From JACDAN01 sp963801855 (GTDB lineage Bacteria > Actinomycetota > Thermoleophilia > Gaiellales > Gaiellaceae), in assembly GCA_963801855.1 (NCBI GenBank), contig CAWDGK010000003.1, positions 83,909-147,908 on the forward strand: a DNA stretch of 64,000 nt, given 5' to 3'. How positions within the stretch are numbered: the first letter of the stretch is position 1; each line of letters starts with the position of its first letter. Both the position numbers and the translations under genes were made by a program. Shown here piece after piece: positions 42,609 through 53,376 of the stretch. Under the pieces are notes generated by a model. The model worked only from the letters and a program-made list of their open reading frames with translations. It did no database searches and was not told the DNA's origin.

Positions 42609-45600
42609 GCGACGGCAGCTTCGCCGAGCAGCGCCTTGACCTCGCCGAAGAACGCCGGCGTCGGGCTGACCTTGAAGCCGGCACCGAGCTCCAGCACCTT
42701 CGGGCCGAGTGAGGTCTCGAGCGCCACGATCAGCGCGGCCTCGCCCGGAAAGTCTCGAACCAGGCCCGCGAGCTCCTTGACGATCCCTGCAGGCGCCCGG
42801 CGGGCGTCCACCTTGAGCCGCACCTCGGTCACGGTCTGCGCGGCGGCGAACGGCGTGACCTCCATCGCGATCAGCTTCGTGTCGCCCTGCTGCTTGTGGT
42901 CGACGCGGCCCTTGACGACGAGAATCGAATCGCTGACGAAGAGCTCGCGCGTCGCCTCGTAGACGGAGTTGAAGACGACGACCTCGGCGCTCCCTGTGAC
43001 GTCGTCGAGCTGCACGAAGAGCATCGGGTCGCCCTTCCTGGTCGTCAGCGGCTTCAGCGCACCGACCATCCCTCCGACCGTGACGATCTCGCCGTCGCGG
43101 CGGAGCGAGATCTCCGAGATCCGGCAGTCGGTCTTCCTGGAGAGTTGCTCCTTGACCGCCGTCAGTGGGTGCTCCGAGACGTAGATCCCGAGCGACTCCT
43201 TCTCGAGCGCCAGCAGCTCGGCCTTCTCGAACTCGCCGTCGGGGATCACCGGATGCACCTTCGGCGCGGCCGACTCCTCACTCCCGAGGTCGAAGATCGA
43301 GCCCTGGCCGAGCAGCCGGTCGGACTGCTCGCGTCCGCCCCACGCCATCGCGTGGTCGATCATCGCGAGCATCCCCCGGCGCGTCGCCTCGGTCGAGTCG
43401 AGCGCGCCGCACTTGATCAGCGCCTCGAGCGCCCGCTTGTTCACGACGGACGGATCGACGCGCTCCGTGAAATCCCAGAGGGAGGCAAACGAGCCCCCGC
43501 TCTCGCGCGCGGCGACGATCGCCGCCGCGGCTGCCTCCCCGACATTCTTTACGGCGTTGAGCCCGAAGCGGATTTTTCCCTCGACGACGGCGAAGTCCCT
43601 CTGGGAGCAGTTGATGTCCGGCGGCTCGACGTCGATCCCCATCTCCGCGCAGGCGTTGACGTAGAGAGGAACCCGATCCTTCGTGTTCATGACGGACGAG
43701 ATCAAGGCGGCCATGTACTCGCACGGGTAGTTGGCCTTGAGCCAGGCCGTGCGGTACGCGATCAGCGCGTAGCCGGCCGAGTGCGACTTGTTGAAGGAGT
43801 AGTCCTGCGACTGCTCCGTGTCCTTCCAGAGCTGCGTGGCGACCCCATGGGACACCCCGTTCGCGGCGCAGCCCTCGAGGAACTTGTCCTTGAGGGAGGC
43901 CATGAGCGAGTGGATCTTCTTGCCGATCGCCTTCCGGAGGTCGTCCGCCTCGGCCGGCGAGAACCCGGCCAGCTTCTTGGAGATCTCCATGTACTGCTCC
44001 TGGTAGATGCAGATCCCGTAGCTCGTCTCGGTGATCGCCTTGAGACGCTCGTCGATGTACGTGATCGGCTCCTGGCCGTGCTTGCGCTTCGCGTACGAGG
44101 GGATGTAGCCCATCGGACCCGGCCGGTAGAGGGCGACGAGCGCGATCAGGTCCTCGAACTCGGTCGGCTTCACCTGGCGCAGCGCCTCCCGCATGCCGGA
44201 CGACTCGAACTGGAACACGCCCATCGCATCGCCGCGCGCGAGCATCTCGTAGGTCTTCTTGTCGTCCGTGGGGATCTTCTCGTTCGAGAGCCCGCCCACG
44301 AGCTGGTACGTCTTCTCGATCACGTCCAGGTTGCGGAGGCCGAGGAAGTCCATCTTCAGGAGCCCGAGCGCCTCGACGTCCCACATCCCGAACTGCGTCA
44401 CCACTTCCTGGTCGGGGCCTTTCTGCTGGAGCGGGACGTACTCGACGAGCGGCCTGTCGCCGATCACGACCCCGGCCGGCGTGGATCGAGTCGTTGCGGA
44501 CGAGACCCTCGAGCGGCTTCGCGAGGTCGACGATCTCGCGCACCTGCGGGTCGGAGTCGTAGGCCTGCTTGAGCTCGGCGCCCGGCTTCAGGCACTCCTC
44601 GAGGTAGACCTTCGGGCCTTCCGGGATCATCTTCGCGACCCGGTCGACCTGGCCGTACGGGATCTCGAGCACGCGGCCTGCGTCGCGCACGGCGGCCCTG
44701 GCGAGCATCGTCCCGAACGTGATGATCTGGGCGACCCGGTCGCGGCCGTACTTCTCCTTGACGTAGTTGATCACCCGGTCTCGCCCGGCAACGGCGAAGT
44801 CGATGTCCATGTCGGGCATGGACTTGCGGCCCGGATTGAGGAAGCGCTCGAAGAGGAGGTCGTGTCGGATCGGATCGACGTCCGTGATCTCGAGCGCGTA
44901 GGCGGCGATGGATCCCGCGGCCGATCCTCTCCCCGGGCCGACCTGAATCCCGTTCTGCCGGGCGAAGCGGACGAAGTCCCAGACGATCAGGAAGTAGTCG
45001 GCGAAGCCCATCTCCTTGATCGTCTTCAGCTCGAACTTGATGCGCTCCTGGAGCTCCGGCGTGACGGTTCCGTACCGCTTCTCCATGCCTTTCTCGCACA
45101 GCTCGACGAGGTAGTCGAAGGCGTCGCGGTCGTCGGGCGTCGGGAACGACGGGAGCCGGATCTCGCCCAGCTGCAGCTCGACGTTCAGCCGCTCGGCGAT
45201 CTCGAGGCTCGTGCGGAGTGCGTGCGGGTAGTCCGCGAAGTCCTGGGCCATCTCGGCCGGGGTCTTGAAGTAGAACTGGTCCGTGTCGAACTTCCAGTGA
45301 TTCGGGTTCTTGAGCGAGTCGCCGGACTGGATGCAGAGGAGCGCCTCGTGGGCCCGCGCGTCCTCGTGGCGGAGGTAGTGGACGTCGCCGGTTCCGACGA
45401 GCGGGAGGCCCGAGTCCGCGGCGAGCTTCGCGAGCAGCGGGTTGATCCGCGCCTGCTCCGCGAGGCCGGCGTTCTGCATCTCGACGTAGACGTTGTCGCG
45501 CCCGAAGACCTGCGCGAGACGGTCGAGGTCGGAAGCGGCATCCTGTGGACGACTTTCCTCCAAGGCTTTACACACTCGGCCCGAGAGGCACCCGGAGAGC

Positions 45601-45989
45601 GCCACGAGCCCCTTCGCGTGAGTGGCCAGGTGGCTCCAGTCGACGCGCGGCTTGTAGTAGTAGCCCTCGAGGAATCCGGCCGAGGCGAGCTTGATCAGGT
45701 TCCCGTAGCCCTCGTTCGACTCGGCGAGGAGCGTCAGGTGCGCGTAGCCCTTCTCCTGCTTGGACGCGTCGTCGCAGACGTAGACCTCGCAGCCGATCAG
45801 CGGCTTGACGCCCTGCTTCCCGGCGTGCTGGTAGAGCTGGACGGCGCCGGCGAGCGAGCCGTGGTCGGTGAGCGCGACGGCCGGCATCTCGAGCTCCGCG
45901 GCGCGGGTCGCCAGATCGGGGATCCGGCAGGCCCCGTCGAGGATCGAGAATTCGGAGTGGACGTGGAGGTGGACGAACTCGGCAGCCAA
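42605..45989 (-). CDS. dnaE: DNA polymerase III alpha subunit, one frameshift
   Basis: Replicative polymerase, about 1127 aa. N-terminal PHP domain begins FVHLHVHSEFSILDGACR with ALTDHGS; these metal-site residues look intact, as in actinobacterial DnaE1 where PHP proofreads. Palm active site PDMDIDFAV and GPGRGSAAGS follow. The frame breaks within 44471-44480: HAGRGRDRR should read HAGGVVIGDRPLVEYVP, which continues in the second frame to 42605. Later parts: YGICIYQEQYMEISKKLAG, HSAGYALIAY, and an OB-fold region near the end. TTG appears to be the start. Confidence 0.93.
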
Positions 45990-46017
45990 GGCCGAGCCAT
46001 TCTGGCAGGGACCCCGG

Positions 46018-46376
46018 CTAGCCCGATTTCGCCCAGGAGGCGACGCGATCTCGCTCCTCCTGTGTCATCTTCGTCTCGTTGCTGAACGGCATCCGCTTCT
46101 GCACGACGACGACGGTGTTGATCACGTCGCGGTGCAGCTCGATGTTCTTCGGGTCGGAGAAGTCGATCAGCCCGGACTGCTCGTAGCCCGCGATCGTCGG
46201 CTTCGGCGAGTGGCACGGCACGCAGCGCTGCTCGAAGATCCCCTGCACCTCCTCGAGGCTCGCCGGCTCGGACGAGCCACCGCCGGCGCTTCCGCCGCCG
46301 TCGTCGGATCCGCCACCGCAGCCGGAGAGAACCGGACGGCCAGGAGGAGCGCGAGAGCCGGGGGAAGCGACCGCAC
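46018..46376 (-). CDS. Lipoprotein with a single c-type heme motif, one frameshift
   Basis: About 119 aa. The leader RSLPPALALLLAV (frame 1) joins LSGCGGGSDDGGGS (frame 2) through one missing base near 46331-46336, giving a lipobox. After the Gly/Ser spacer comes EEVQGIFEQRCVPCHSPKPT; CVPCH is a heme c attachment site, and MPFSNETKMTQEERDRVASW is the helix that closes small cytochrome-like domains. Probably an outside-face electron carrier. Divergent from the next small genes. Confidence 0.65.
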
Positions 46377-46427
46377 TACAGGCTCTGACGCCGAACCTCT
46401 TTCGCTTGTTGTGCGAATTGCCGATAG

Positions 46428-46651
46428 ATGGATATGGATCGCTCTGCGGCGACACCCTCTCCCGGCCTCGTTCTCCCCGAACGGTTCGCCGACGGCCCGC
46501 CTCGCTGGTACGCACGGCGCGGCAAGCGCATCCTCACCGGCTCGTCGCGCATCGACGTCCTGGCCAGCTCTGGGATCAGGACGCGGCGTGGCTGGGATTC
46601 ATCGAGGGCAAGCGGCTAGCCTCGATTCGTGACGAAGCGCCGCGACGCTGA
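46428..46651 (+). CDS. Possible small hypothetical protein, frameshifted
   Basis: Opens DMDRSAATPSPGLVLPERFA and PPRWYARRGKRILTG; after IDVLA the neighbouring frame reads QLWDQDAAWLGFIEGKRLA, which looks more protein-like than the continuing frame, suggesting one lost base near 46565. No family recognised; it may be chance. Confidence 0.35.
46617..46622 (+). promoter_or_regulatory. Predicted -10 box, leaderless, zinc-ribbon gene
   Basis: TAGCCT, 6 nt before the GTG at 46629. Confidence 0.45.
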
Positions 46652-46781
46652 CGAGCAGGCGGACGACCGCCCGCCGATCTGCCCCGCCTGCGGCGTGACT
46701 CAGGGCATGGTGCTCACGGACGAGCAGCCCCGGTACGAGTGCCAGGAATGTGGCTTTTCCGAAAGTGAAGCTACGAGCTAG
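46629..46781 (+). CDS. 50-aa zinc-ribbon protein
   Basis: Basic start (TKRRDADEQADD), then ICPACGVTQGM and YECQECGFSESE: two CxxCG knuckles 20 residues apart, a classic zinc ribbon. Could bind nucleic acid or RNA polymerase. Its stop TAG overlaps the stop of the Lys-rich gene on the other strand, sharing CTAG. Confidence 0.7.
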   Translation: MTKRRDADEQADDRPPICPACGVTQGMVLTDEQPRYECQECGFSESEATS

Positions 46782-46897
46782 GCGCCGAAGCCGCCGGACT
46801 TGTCTTTCTTGGCCTTCTTGTCGCTGCGCTTTTCCTTCAGCGACTTCTGCGCGGTCTTCTTGCCGAGCTTCTTGGGTTTGTCTGAGCCTTTGGCCAT
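46778..46897 (-). CDS. 39-aa lysine-rich protein
   Basis: AKGSDKPKKLGKKTAQKSLK and a second Lys/Arg run, ending SGGFGA; about 40% Lys/Arg. Possibly nucleic-acid binding, function unknown. It lies just downstream of ettA on the same strand with its own TACGCT box 6 nt before the ATG. Confidence 0.65.
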   Translation of the reverse strand: MAKGSDKPKKLGKKTAQKSLKEKRSDKKAKKDKSGGFGA

Positions 46898-46903
46898 GGT
46901 CGT

Positions 46904-46909
46904 AGCGTA
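46904..46909 (-). promoter_or_regulatory. Predicted -10 box, leaderless, Lys-rich protein
   Basis: TACGCT on the minus strand, 6 nt before the ATG at 46897. It overlaps the end region of ettA. Confidence 0.4.
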
Positions 46910-46910
46910 A

Positions 46911-48588
46911 CTAGGCGCCCGGCCGGACGAGCGGTTTGTAGGTGATCCGGTGCGGCTCGAGCGCCTCCTCGCCGCGCGTCTCTCGCACCCAGGCCTCGTA
47001 CTCCTCGAAGCTCCCCTCGAACCACGTGACCTGAGAATCGCCCTCGAAGGCGAGGATGTGCGTCGCGACGCGATCGAGGAACCAGCGGTCGTGCGAGATC
47101 ACGGCGGCGCAGCCGGCGAAGTCCAGCAACGCGTCCTCGAGCGCGCGCAGGGTGTCCACGTCGAGGTCGTTCGTCGGCTCGTCCAGGAGCAGCAGGTTCC
47201 CGCCCGAGCGGAGCAGCTTCGCGAGATGGACGCGGTTCCGCTCGCCGCCCGAAGAGATCACCGACGCGCTTCTGCTGGTCGGAGCCCTTGAAGTTGAACC
47301 AGGAGACGTACTGGCGCGAGTTCACCTCGCGGTTCCCGAGCGCGATCGTGTCGTGGCCGCCGGAGATCTCCTTCCAGACGTTGTTCCCGGGCTCGAGCCC
47401 CTCGCGCGACTGGTCGACGTAGGCGAGCTCGACCGTCTCCCCCACGCGCAGCTCGCCGGAGTCCGGCTGCTCCTCGCCGGAGATCATCCGGAAGAGCGTC
47501 GTCTTGCCGGCGCCGTTCGGGCCGATCACGCCGATGATCCCGCCCGGCGGCAGCGAGAAGGTCATGTCCTCGACGAGCAGGCGGTCGCCGAACCCCTTCG
47601 AGACATGCTCCGAGTCGACGACGATGTCGCCGAGCCGCGGCCCGGCGGGGATGTGGATCTCGACCCGGTCGAGCTTGACGTTCTTCTCCTGCGCGAGCAG
47701 CTTCTCGTAGGCGCCGACGCGAGCCTTGGACTTCGCGTGCCGCGCCTTCGGCGAGGCGCGCACCCACTCGAGCTCCGCCTTGAGCGCGCGCTGGCGGGCC
47801 GACTCCGTCTTCTCCTCGTGCGCGAGCCGCGTCGACTTCTGGTCGAGCCAGCCGGAGTAGTTGCCCTCGTAGGGGATCCCGCGCCCGCGGTCGAGCTCGA
47901 GGATCCAGCCGGCGACGTTGTCGAGGAAGTACCGGTCGTGCGTGACGGCGACGACGGTGCCGGCGTAGTCGGCGAGGAAGCGCTCGAGCCAGGCGACCGA
48001 CTCGGCGTCGAGGTGGTTCGTCGGCTCGTCCAGGAGCAGCAGGTCCGGCGAGGACAGGAGCAGCCGGCAAAGCGCGACCCGGCGCCGCTCGCCGCCGGAC
48101 AACGTCGTCACATCCCGGTCGCCGTCGGGGAGCCGCAGCGCGTCCATCGCGCGGTCGAGCTGGGCGTCGAGCTCCCAGGCGCCGTGCCGGTCGATCTGCT
48201 CCTGCACCTTGGACTGCTCGGCGAGGAGCGCGTCGAAGTCGGCGTCGGGCTCGGCGAAGGCGGCGGAGATCGCGTTGAACCGGTCGAGCAGGTCGCGCAT
48301 CGGCCGGACGCCGTCGTCCACATTGCCGCGAACGTCCTTGGCGGGATCGAGGTCGGGCTCCTGCGGCAGGAAGCCGACCGTGGAGCCCTTCGCGAGCTCG
48401 GCACTCCCGCTCGACGGCTCCTCGACGCCGGCCATGATCCGCAGCAGCGTCGACTTTCCGGCGCCGTTCGCGCCGAGCACGCCGATCTTCGCCCCCGGCA
48501 GGAACGCGAGCGTGATGTCGTCGAGCACCTTGCGCTCCGCCCCGTAGAACTTGGAGGCGCGGATCATCGTGAAGACGTATTCGGCCAC
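46911..48588 (-). CDS. ettA: Energy-dependent translational throttle protein (ABC-F), one frameshift
   Basis: About 559 aa, two ABC domains without membrane parts, acting at the ribosomal E site. First: GVLGANGAGKSTLLRI, LSGGERRRVALCRLL, LLLLDEPTNHLDAESV. Linker with the Arg/Lys-rich P-site tRNA-interaction stretch. Second: IGPNGAGKTTLFRMI, then DLSGGERNRVHLAKLL after repair, and LLLLDEPTNDLDVDTL. One surplus A (plus strand) within about 47251-47256 breaks the frame. GTG start, with TAACCT 8 nt upstream. Confidence 0.93.
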
Positions 48589-48596
48589 GACGGCCG

Positions 48597-48602
48597 AGGT
48601 TA
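48597..48602 (-). promoter_or_regulatory. Predicted -10 box, leaderless, ettA
   Basis: TAACCT on the minus strand, 8 nt before the GTG at 48588. Confidence 0.35.
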
Positions 48603-48605
48603 GCG

Positions 48606-49120
<515 letters not shown>

Positions 49121-49123
49121 GTG

Positions 49124-50505
49124 ATGGCGACGACGAAATCGGAGCAGACGAAGTTCCTGCTCGCCGAGTCCGAGCTTCCCGCGGCGCTGGTACAACATCG
49201 CCGCCGACATGCCGAGCCCGACGCAGCCGACGCTGCACCCGGGCACCGGCGAGCCGGTCGGCCCCGACGATCTCGCCCCGCTCTTCCCGATGGAGCTGAT
49301 CCTCCAGGAGGTGAGCCAAGAGTCTGAGATCGCGATCCCGGAGGAGATCCTCGACATCTACAGCCTCTGGCGCCCCACGCCGCTCTACCGGGCCCACCGG
49401 CTCGAAAAGGCGATCGGGACGCGGTCGCGCATCTTCTACAAGTACGAAGGCGTCAGCCCTGCAGGCAGCCACAAGCCGAACACGGCGGTCGCCCAGGCGT
49501 ACTACAACGCGAAGGAGGGCCGGACGCGGCTCTCGACCGAGACCGGCGCCGGACAGTGGGGAAGCGCGCTCGCCTTCGCCTGCACGCTCTTCGGGCTCGA
49601 GTGCAAGGTCTACATGGTCAAGATCTCGTACGACCAGAAGCCGTTCCGGCGCTCGATGATCCAGGCCTGGGGCGCGACGATCGTCGCCAGCCCGTCGGAG
49701 GAGACGCAGTCGGGCCGCGCCGTCCTCGAGGAGCATCCCGACTCGCCGGGCAGCCTCGGGATCGCCATCTCCGAGGCCGTCGAGGACGCCGCCGGGCGGG
49801 AGGACACGGCGTACTCGCTCGGGTCCGTCCTCAACCACGTTCTGCTCCACCAGACGGTCATCGGCCAGGAGGCGATCGCGCAGATGGAGATGGCGGGCGC
49901 CTTTCCCGACGTCGTCATCGGCTGCGTCGGCGGAGGATCGAACTTCGCCGGGCTCGCCTTCCCCTTCCTGCGCGAGAAGATCAACGGCCGCGACATCGAC
50001 GTGCTCGCCTGCGAGCCCGCGGCCTGCCCGACGCTGACGCGCGGCCTCTTCGCGTACGACTTCGGCGACACGGGGAAGCTCACGCCGCTCGTCCCGATGC
50101 ACACGCTCGGACACGACTTCATCCCGGAGCCGATCCACGCCGGCGGGCTTGCGCTACCACGGGGTGGCGCCGCAGATCTCCCAGCTCGTGCGCGACGGCC
50201 TGATTCGCGCGGAGGCATACCTCCAGACCGACGTCTTCGCCTCTGCGGTGCAGTTCGCCCGCACCGAGGGGATCCTCCCCGCGCCGGAGGCGTCGCACGC
50301 GATCCACGGGGCGATCCAGGCAGCGCGGGCCGCCGACGAGGCCGGCGAGGAGCGGACGATCCTCTTCAACCTGTCCGGCCACGGCCATTTCGACATGGCC
50401 GCATACGACAACTATTTCGCCGGCAAGCTCGAGGATGTCGCGCTGAACGAGGAGGACATGCAGCGCGCGCTCCAGGCGATCGAGGGCCTCCCCTCACCCG
50501 CGTAG
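49124..50505 (+). CDS. Tryptophan synthase beta-like protein (TrpB2 type), two frameshifts
   Basis: PLP enzyme, about 459 aa. GVSPAGSHKPNTAVAQAYYN holds the PLP lysine; ETGAGQWGSALAFAC and CVGGGSNFAGLAFP are the TrpB loops. The long N-terminal extension and LSTETGAGQWG style are those of TrpB2, which joins free indole (or phosphoserine) to make Trp. Frameshifts: an extra G near 49184 (before RWYNIAADMPSP) and an extra T near 50152 (GGL to RYHGVAPQISQLVR). No trpA is adjacent, as expected for TrpB2. Confidence 0.88.
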
Positions 50506-50513
50506 GGGGCCGC

Positions 50514-51113
50514 GTGGACGCGGACGCCGTCGAGCTCCGGGTGCTCGGCTGCCTCGTCGAGAAGCAGCGGACGACGCCGGACGCCTACCCGCTCTCGCTG
50601 AACTCGCTACGGCTCGCCTGCAACCAGGCGACGAACCGCGACCCGGTCGTCGAGTACGACGAGCCGACGATCCGCGAGGCGCTCCACTCGCTCTCGCGCC
50701 GCGGCTGGGTCCGCCTCGCGAGCGGCAGCGGCAGCCGGGCCGTGAAGTACCGGCACCTGTTCGACGAGGCGCTGAGCCTGTCCGGCGCCGAGCTGTCGCT
50801 CCTGGCCGTGCTGATGCTGCGCGGCGCCCAGACGCCGGGCGAGCTGAAGCAGCGGACCGAGCGGCTGCACCGCTTCGAGTCGCCGGCCGAGCTGGAGGGC
50901 GTCCTCGACGGGCTCATCCAGCGCGAGCTCGTGGCGCGGCTCCCACGCCGGCCCGGCCAGAAGGAGCAGCGCTACACGCAGCTGCTCGGCGGCGAAGCGG
51001 AGGAACGCCCCGCCAGACGTCCGTCCCGTCGGACCGGCGACTCACTGGAGGCGCGCGTCGAGCGGCTGGAGGCCGAAGTCCGCGAGCTCCGGGAGGCGCT
51101 CGACCGGCGCTAG
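50514..51113 (+). CDS. YceH / DUF480 family protein
   Basis: 199 aa. VELRVLGCLVEKQRTTPDAY and PLSLNSLRLACNQATNRDPV are the family signature; two winged-helix domains are predicted, then a C-terminal coiled coil (SLEARVERLEAEVRELREAL). Probably DNA-binding or adaptor; role unknown. GTG 50514, 8 bases after trpB2. Confidence 0.88.
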   Translation: MDADAVELRVLGCLVEKQRTTPDAYPLSLNSLRLACNQATNRDPVVEYDEPTIREALHSLSRRGWVRLASGSGSRAVKYRHLFDEALSLSGAELSLLAVLMLRGAQTPGELKQRTERLHRFESPAELEGVLDGLIQRELVARLPRRPGQKEQRYTQLLGGEAEERPARRPSRRTGDSLEARVERLEAEVRELREALDRR

Positions 51114-51478
51114 TCGGCTCGGACGCGGCCGAGCACGATCTGGAGCACCCAGTTCACGAGCCAGGCGACGATCGCGGCGCCGACGTACGTCCAGAAGCCG
51201 TCGATCGAGAAGTCCGGCGCGACCCACTCCGCCAGCGCGAGCATGAGCATGTTCAGCGCGAAGTACGAGAGCCCGAGCGTGACGATGATCAGCGGGAAGG
51301 TCAGGATCGTCAGCACCGGCTTGACGACGGCGTTCGCGAGCCCGAACACGGCTGCGCCGAGCAGGAGCGGCCCCCAGCGTCCGATCTCGACGTTGTCGAA
51401 CAGCCAGTCGACGACGATCAGGACGACGATGTTCACGCCCCAGGCGATCAGGGCGCCGACGAGGAATCGCTGACCCAT
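51110..51478 (-). CDS. Phage-holin-family (YvlD-like) membrane protein
   Basis: 122 aa with four membrane helices. LGLANAVVKP-type stretch (FGLANAVVKPVLTILTFPLI) and LNMLMLALAEWVAPDFSIDG match the YvlD/holin-4-like family of cell-envelope proteins. The name does not imply a prophage. Stops of this gene and the YceH gene overlap by 4 bases. Confidence 0.8.
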   Translation of the reverse strand: MGQRFLVGALIAWGVNIVVLIVVDWLFDNVEIGRWGPLLLGAAVFGLANAVVKPVLTILTFPLIIVTLGLSYFALNMLMLALAEWVAPDFSIDGFWTYVGAAIVAWLVNWVLQIVLGRVRAD

Positions 51479-51503
51479 CGGCTGAAGTATCTGCGACCGC
51501 GGA

Positions 51504-51530
51504 GGCCGCGGGCCGGATCAGCCCGCGGCC
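51504..51530. terminator. 10-bp GC hairpin at the end of the gp19-like gene
   Basis: GGCCGCGGGC-CGGATCA-GCCCGCGGCC. It includes the last codons and stop (51518) of the gp19-like gene, so termination would be immediate. Confidence 0.45.
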
Positions 51531-53240
51531 GCCACCGCTTCGGTCGAGTTCGCCGACTCCTGCGTCCCGTCGAGGGCGCGGACGACGAAGTAGTGCATGA
51601 CGCCCGGGTCGAGACCGGCGAGAGTGATCTGGGTGCCCTCGGCCTTGTCGAGCTCGCGGTACTCCCCGCCCTTCTCCGTCGTGAAGAGGATGAGGTAAGC
51701 GAGCGCGCCGGGAGTTTCCTTCCAGCTGAGCTCGGACTTCGCCCTCTCCACCAGTCGTCGCGGTCAGGCCGATCGGCGCCGGGAGCCCTTCAGGCGCGCG
51801 TTCGACGACCTTGTCCTGGACCTTGAAGCTCTCGTCCTCGACGAACTCGAGGATCTTCTCCTCGCCCTCGGCTTCGGCCCTGGCGCTGACGAGCTGGATC
51901 TGTGTCTCGCCGGTCAGCTTCGCGGTGAGCTCGAGCCTGCCCTCGACGCTGTTGATCGCCTCGACGATGGCGCCGGCAACCTCTTCCGCCGGTGCATCCT
52001 GCGGCGAGCTTCACAGGAGCCGCCGCGAACTTTCCGTCGAAGTCGAACTCGAAGGTCGTCGGCTCGTTGGTGCCGTCGGAGATCGTGAAGGTCTCTCCGT
52101 CCTGGAGCTTCGTGGCGGCGATCGACAGGATCGTCGCCTCGGTGATGGTGGTCGCGGCGGCGGCGGCGGCGGCGGGGTCGGTGTGGAGCAGGAGGCGGCG
52201 CCGACGCCGCGGTGCCAGCCGTCGAGCCGAAGAGCGGAGACGAGAGCTCAGCTTCCTCGACGTAGAGCGAGTACGACGAGCTACTTGCACGTCTTTTCGG
52301 CCTCCGCGGCTGCAGAGTCACCTGCCCTGACGATGCCGACGCCCTTCAGCGCGAACGTGCAGAGCACGTTCTTCAGGCTCGCGTCGAGCAGCTCGATCGT
52401 GGCTGTCTTCTCGTCGGCCTGGCTGTTGTTCCCTTGGACGACGAAGCTGTCGAACCAGGCGTCCCAGCCGGCGGCTCACTTCCACCGTCACGGTGACGGT
52501 GAGGTTTCCGAGCTCGAACTTGGTGGCGGACCTTCTGAGTTACCCTCTCCTCGCCGACGGAATCCTGCGACACCTTCCTGCGTCACCTCGAGCGCGCTGA
52601 CGCTGCCGACCCTGTGTCGCAGGTGGGCCGCCGGACATGGTGAGCGGAAATTCGATGCGATCCACGCCTTCGGCTTCGCGCCGACCGTGCCCTGTGTGGT
52701 GCCGGCGTTCGCCGTCGACCGTCTGGATGAGCTTCCGGCTGCAGGGTCACTTGATCGTGGCCGGCATCCTTCGGTGGCGTCGGAGAGCGCGGGAATGCAA
52801 CCTCCGTCAGGAGCGTGTTCTGGAGCTGCAGCCGGCTCTTCTCCTTGTAGCTGGTAGTCCGCGATGATCAGCGTGACGTTCTTCGGCAGCGCGTTTCGGT
52901 TCAACATCGCCTGGATCCAGTCGTAGACCGGCTTGCCCATGGCTGATGTCACTTCGATCACGCAAGGCTCGTGTCTCGGTGCGCTGAGGTGCTTGCGGAT
53001 GACTCCGTCCGCTCCCGGCTGCCGCATTGACGACGTCGCTCGGGTCGCGCAGCCGTTGCGGACTTCAAGGTGCCGCCAGCGACACCGTCGATCTCCAAGA
53101 GCGTGCTCCCGGCGGCGTAGGACGCGCTGGTTGATCGCCCCGGCCCGGCGATCGGGGTCCGCGACGAAGAGGCCGAGCGCCGTGACCACGATCAGGCCCA
53201 GCACCGCGACTGCAACCCAGATGACGACGTTCTTCTTCAC
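51518..53240 (-). CDS. Membrane-anchored protein with phage tail-tube (gp19)-like repeats and FN3-like end, many frameshifts
   Basis: Pieced together from all three frames, about 575 aa. N-terminal anchor KKNVVIWVAVAVLGLIVVTA. Repeat 1: LLEIDGVAGGTLKSATG, DGVIRKHLSAPR, MGKPVYDWIQAMLNRNALPK. Repeat 2: KAWIASNFR, VGSVSALEVTQEGVA, KFELGNLTVTVTVE, GWDAWFDSFVVQGNN. This order and spacing recall T4 gp19-like tail-tube proteins (PF06841). Then SLYVEEAELSS, an Ala-rich linker, DGETFTISDGTNEPTTFEFD, and a C-terminal FN3-like unit (KSELSWKETPGALAYLILFT). Start: GTG 53240 with GGAGG upstream. At least seven frame changes; true decay cannot be excluded. No sheath or baseplate genes nearby. Confidence 0.5.
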
Positions 53241-53363
53241 CCCGACCTCCGATCGACCATAGGACGATTTGACATCAAGTTCAAGACGGCGGACGACCCG
53301 GAAATCTTCCGAGCCTCTGTGAAATCTGTGCGCCGGATTGAGCTCCTTGTCCTGGCCGGCGCG

Positions 53364-53369
53364 TAGCCT
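53364..53369 (+). promoter_or_regulatory. Predicted -10 box, uvrD2
   Basis: TAGCCT, 7 nt before the GTG at 53377; GGAGG also lies between them, so leaderless or very short-leader translation are both possible. Confidence 0.35.
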
Positions 53370-53376
53370 CGGAGGC

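Noticed and set aside
44259..46085. 608-aa open frame opposite dnaE
   Set aside because: Mirror of dnaE with no recognisable domains.
51110..51478. Prophage marker because of the phage-holin family name
   Set aside because: This family is a general small membrane protein and no other phage structural, integrase or lysis gene is adjacent; the gp19-like gene alone is not a prophage.
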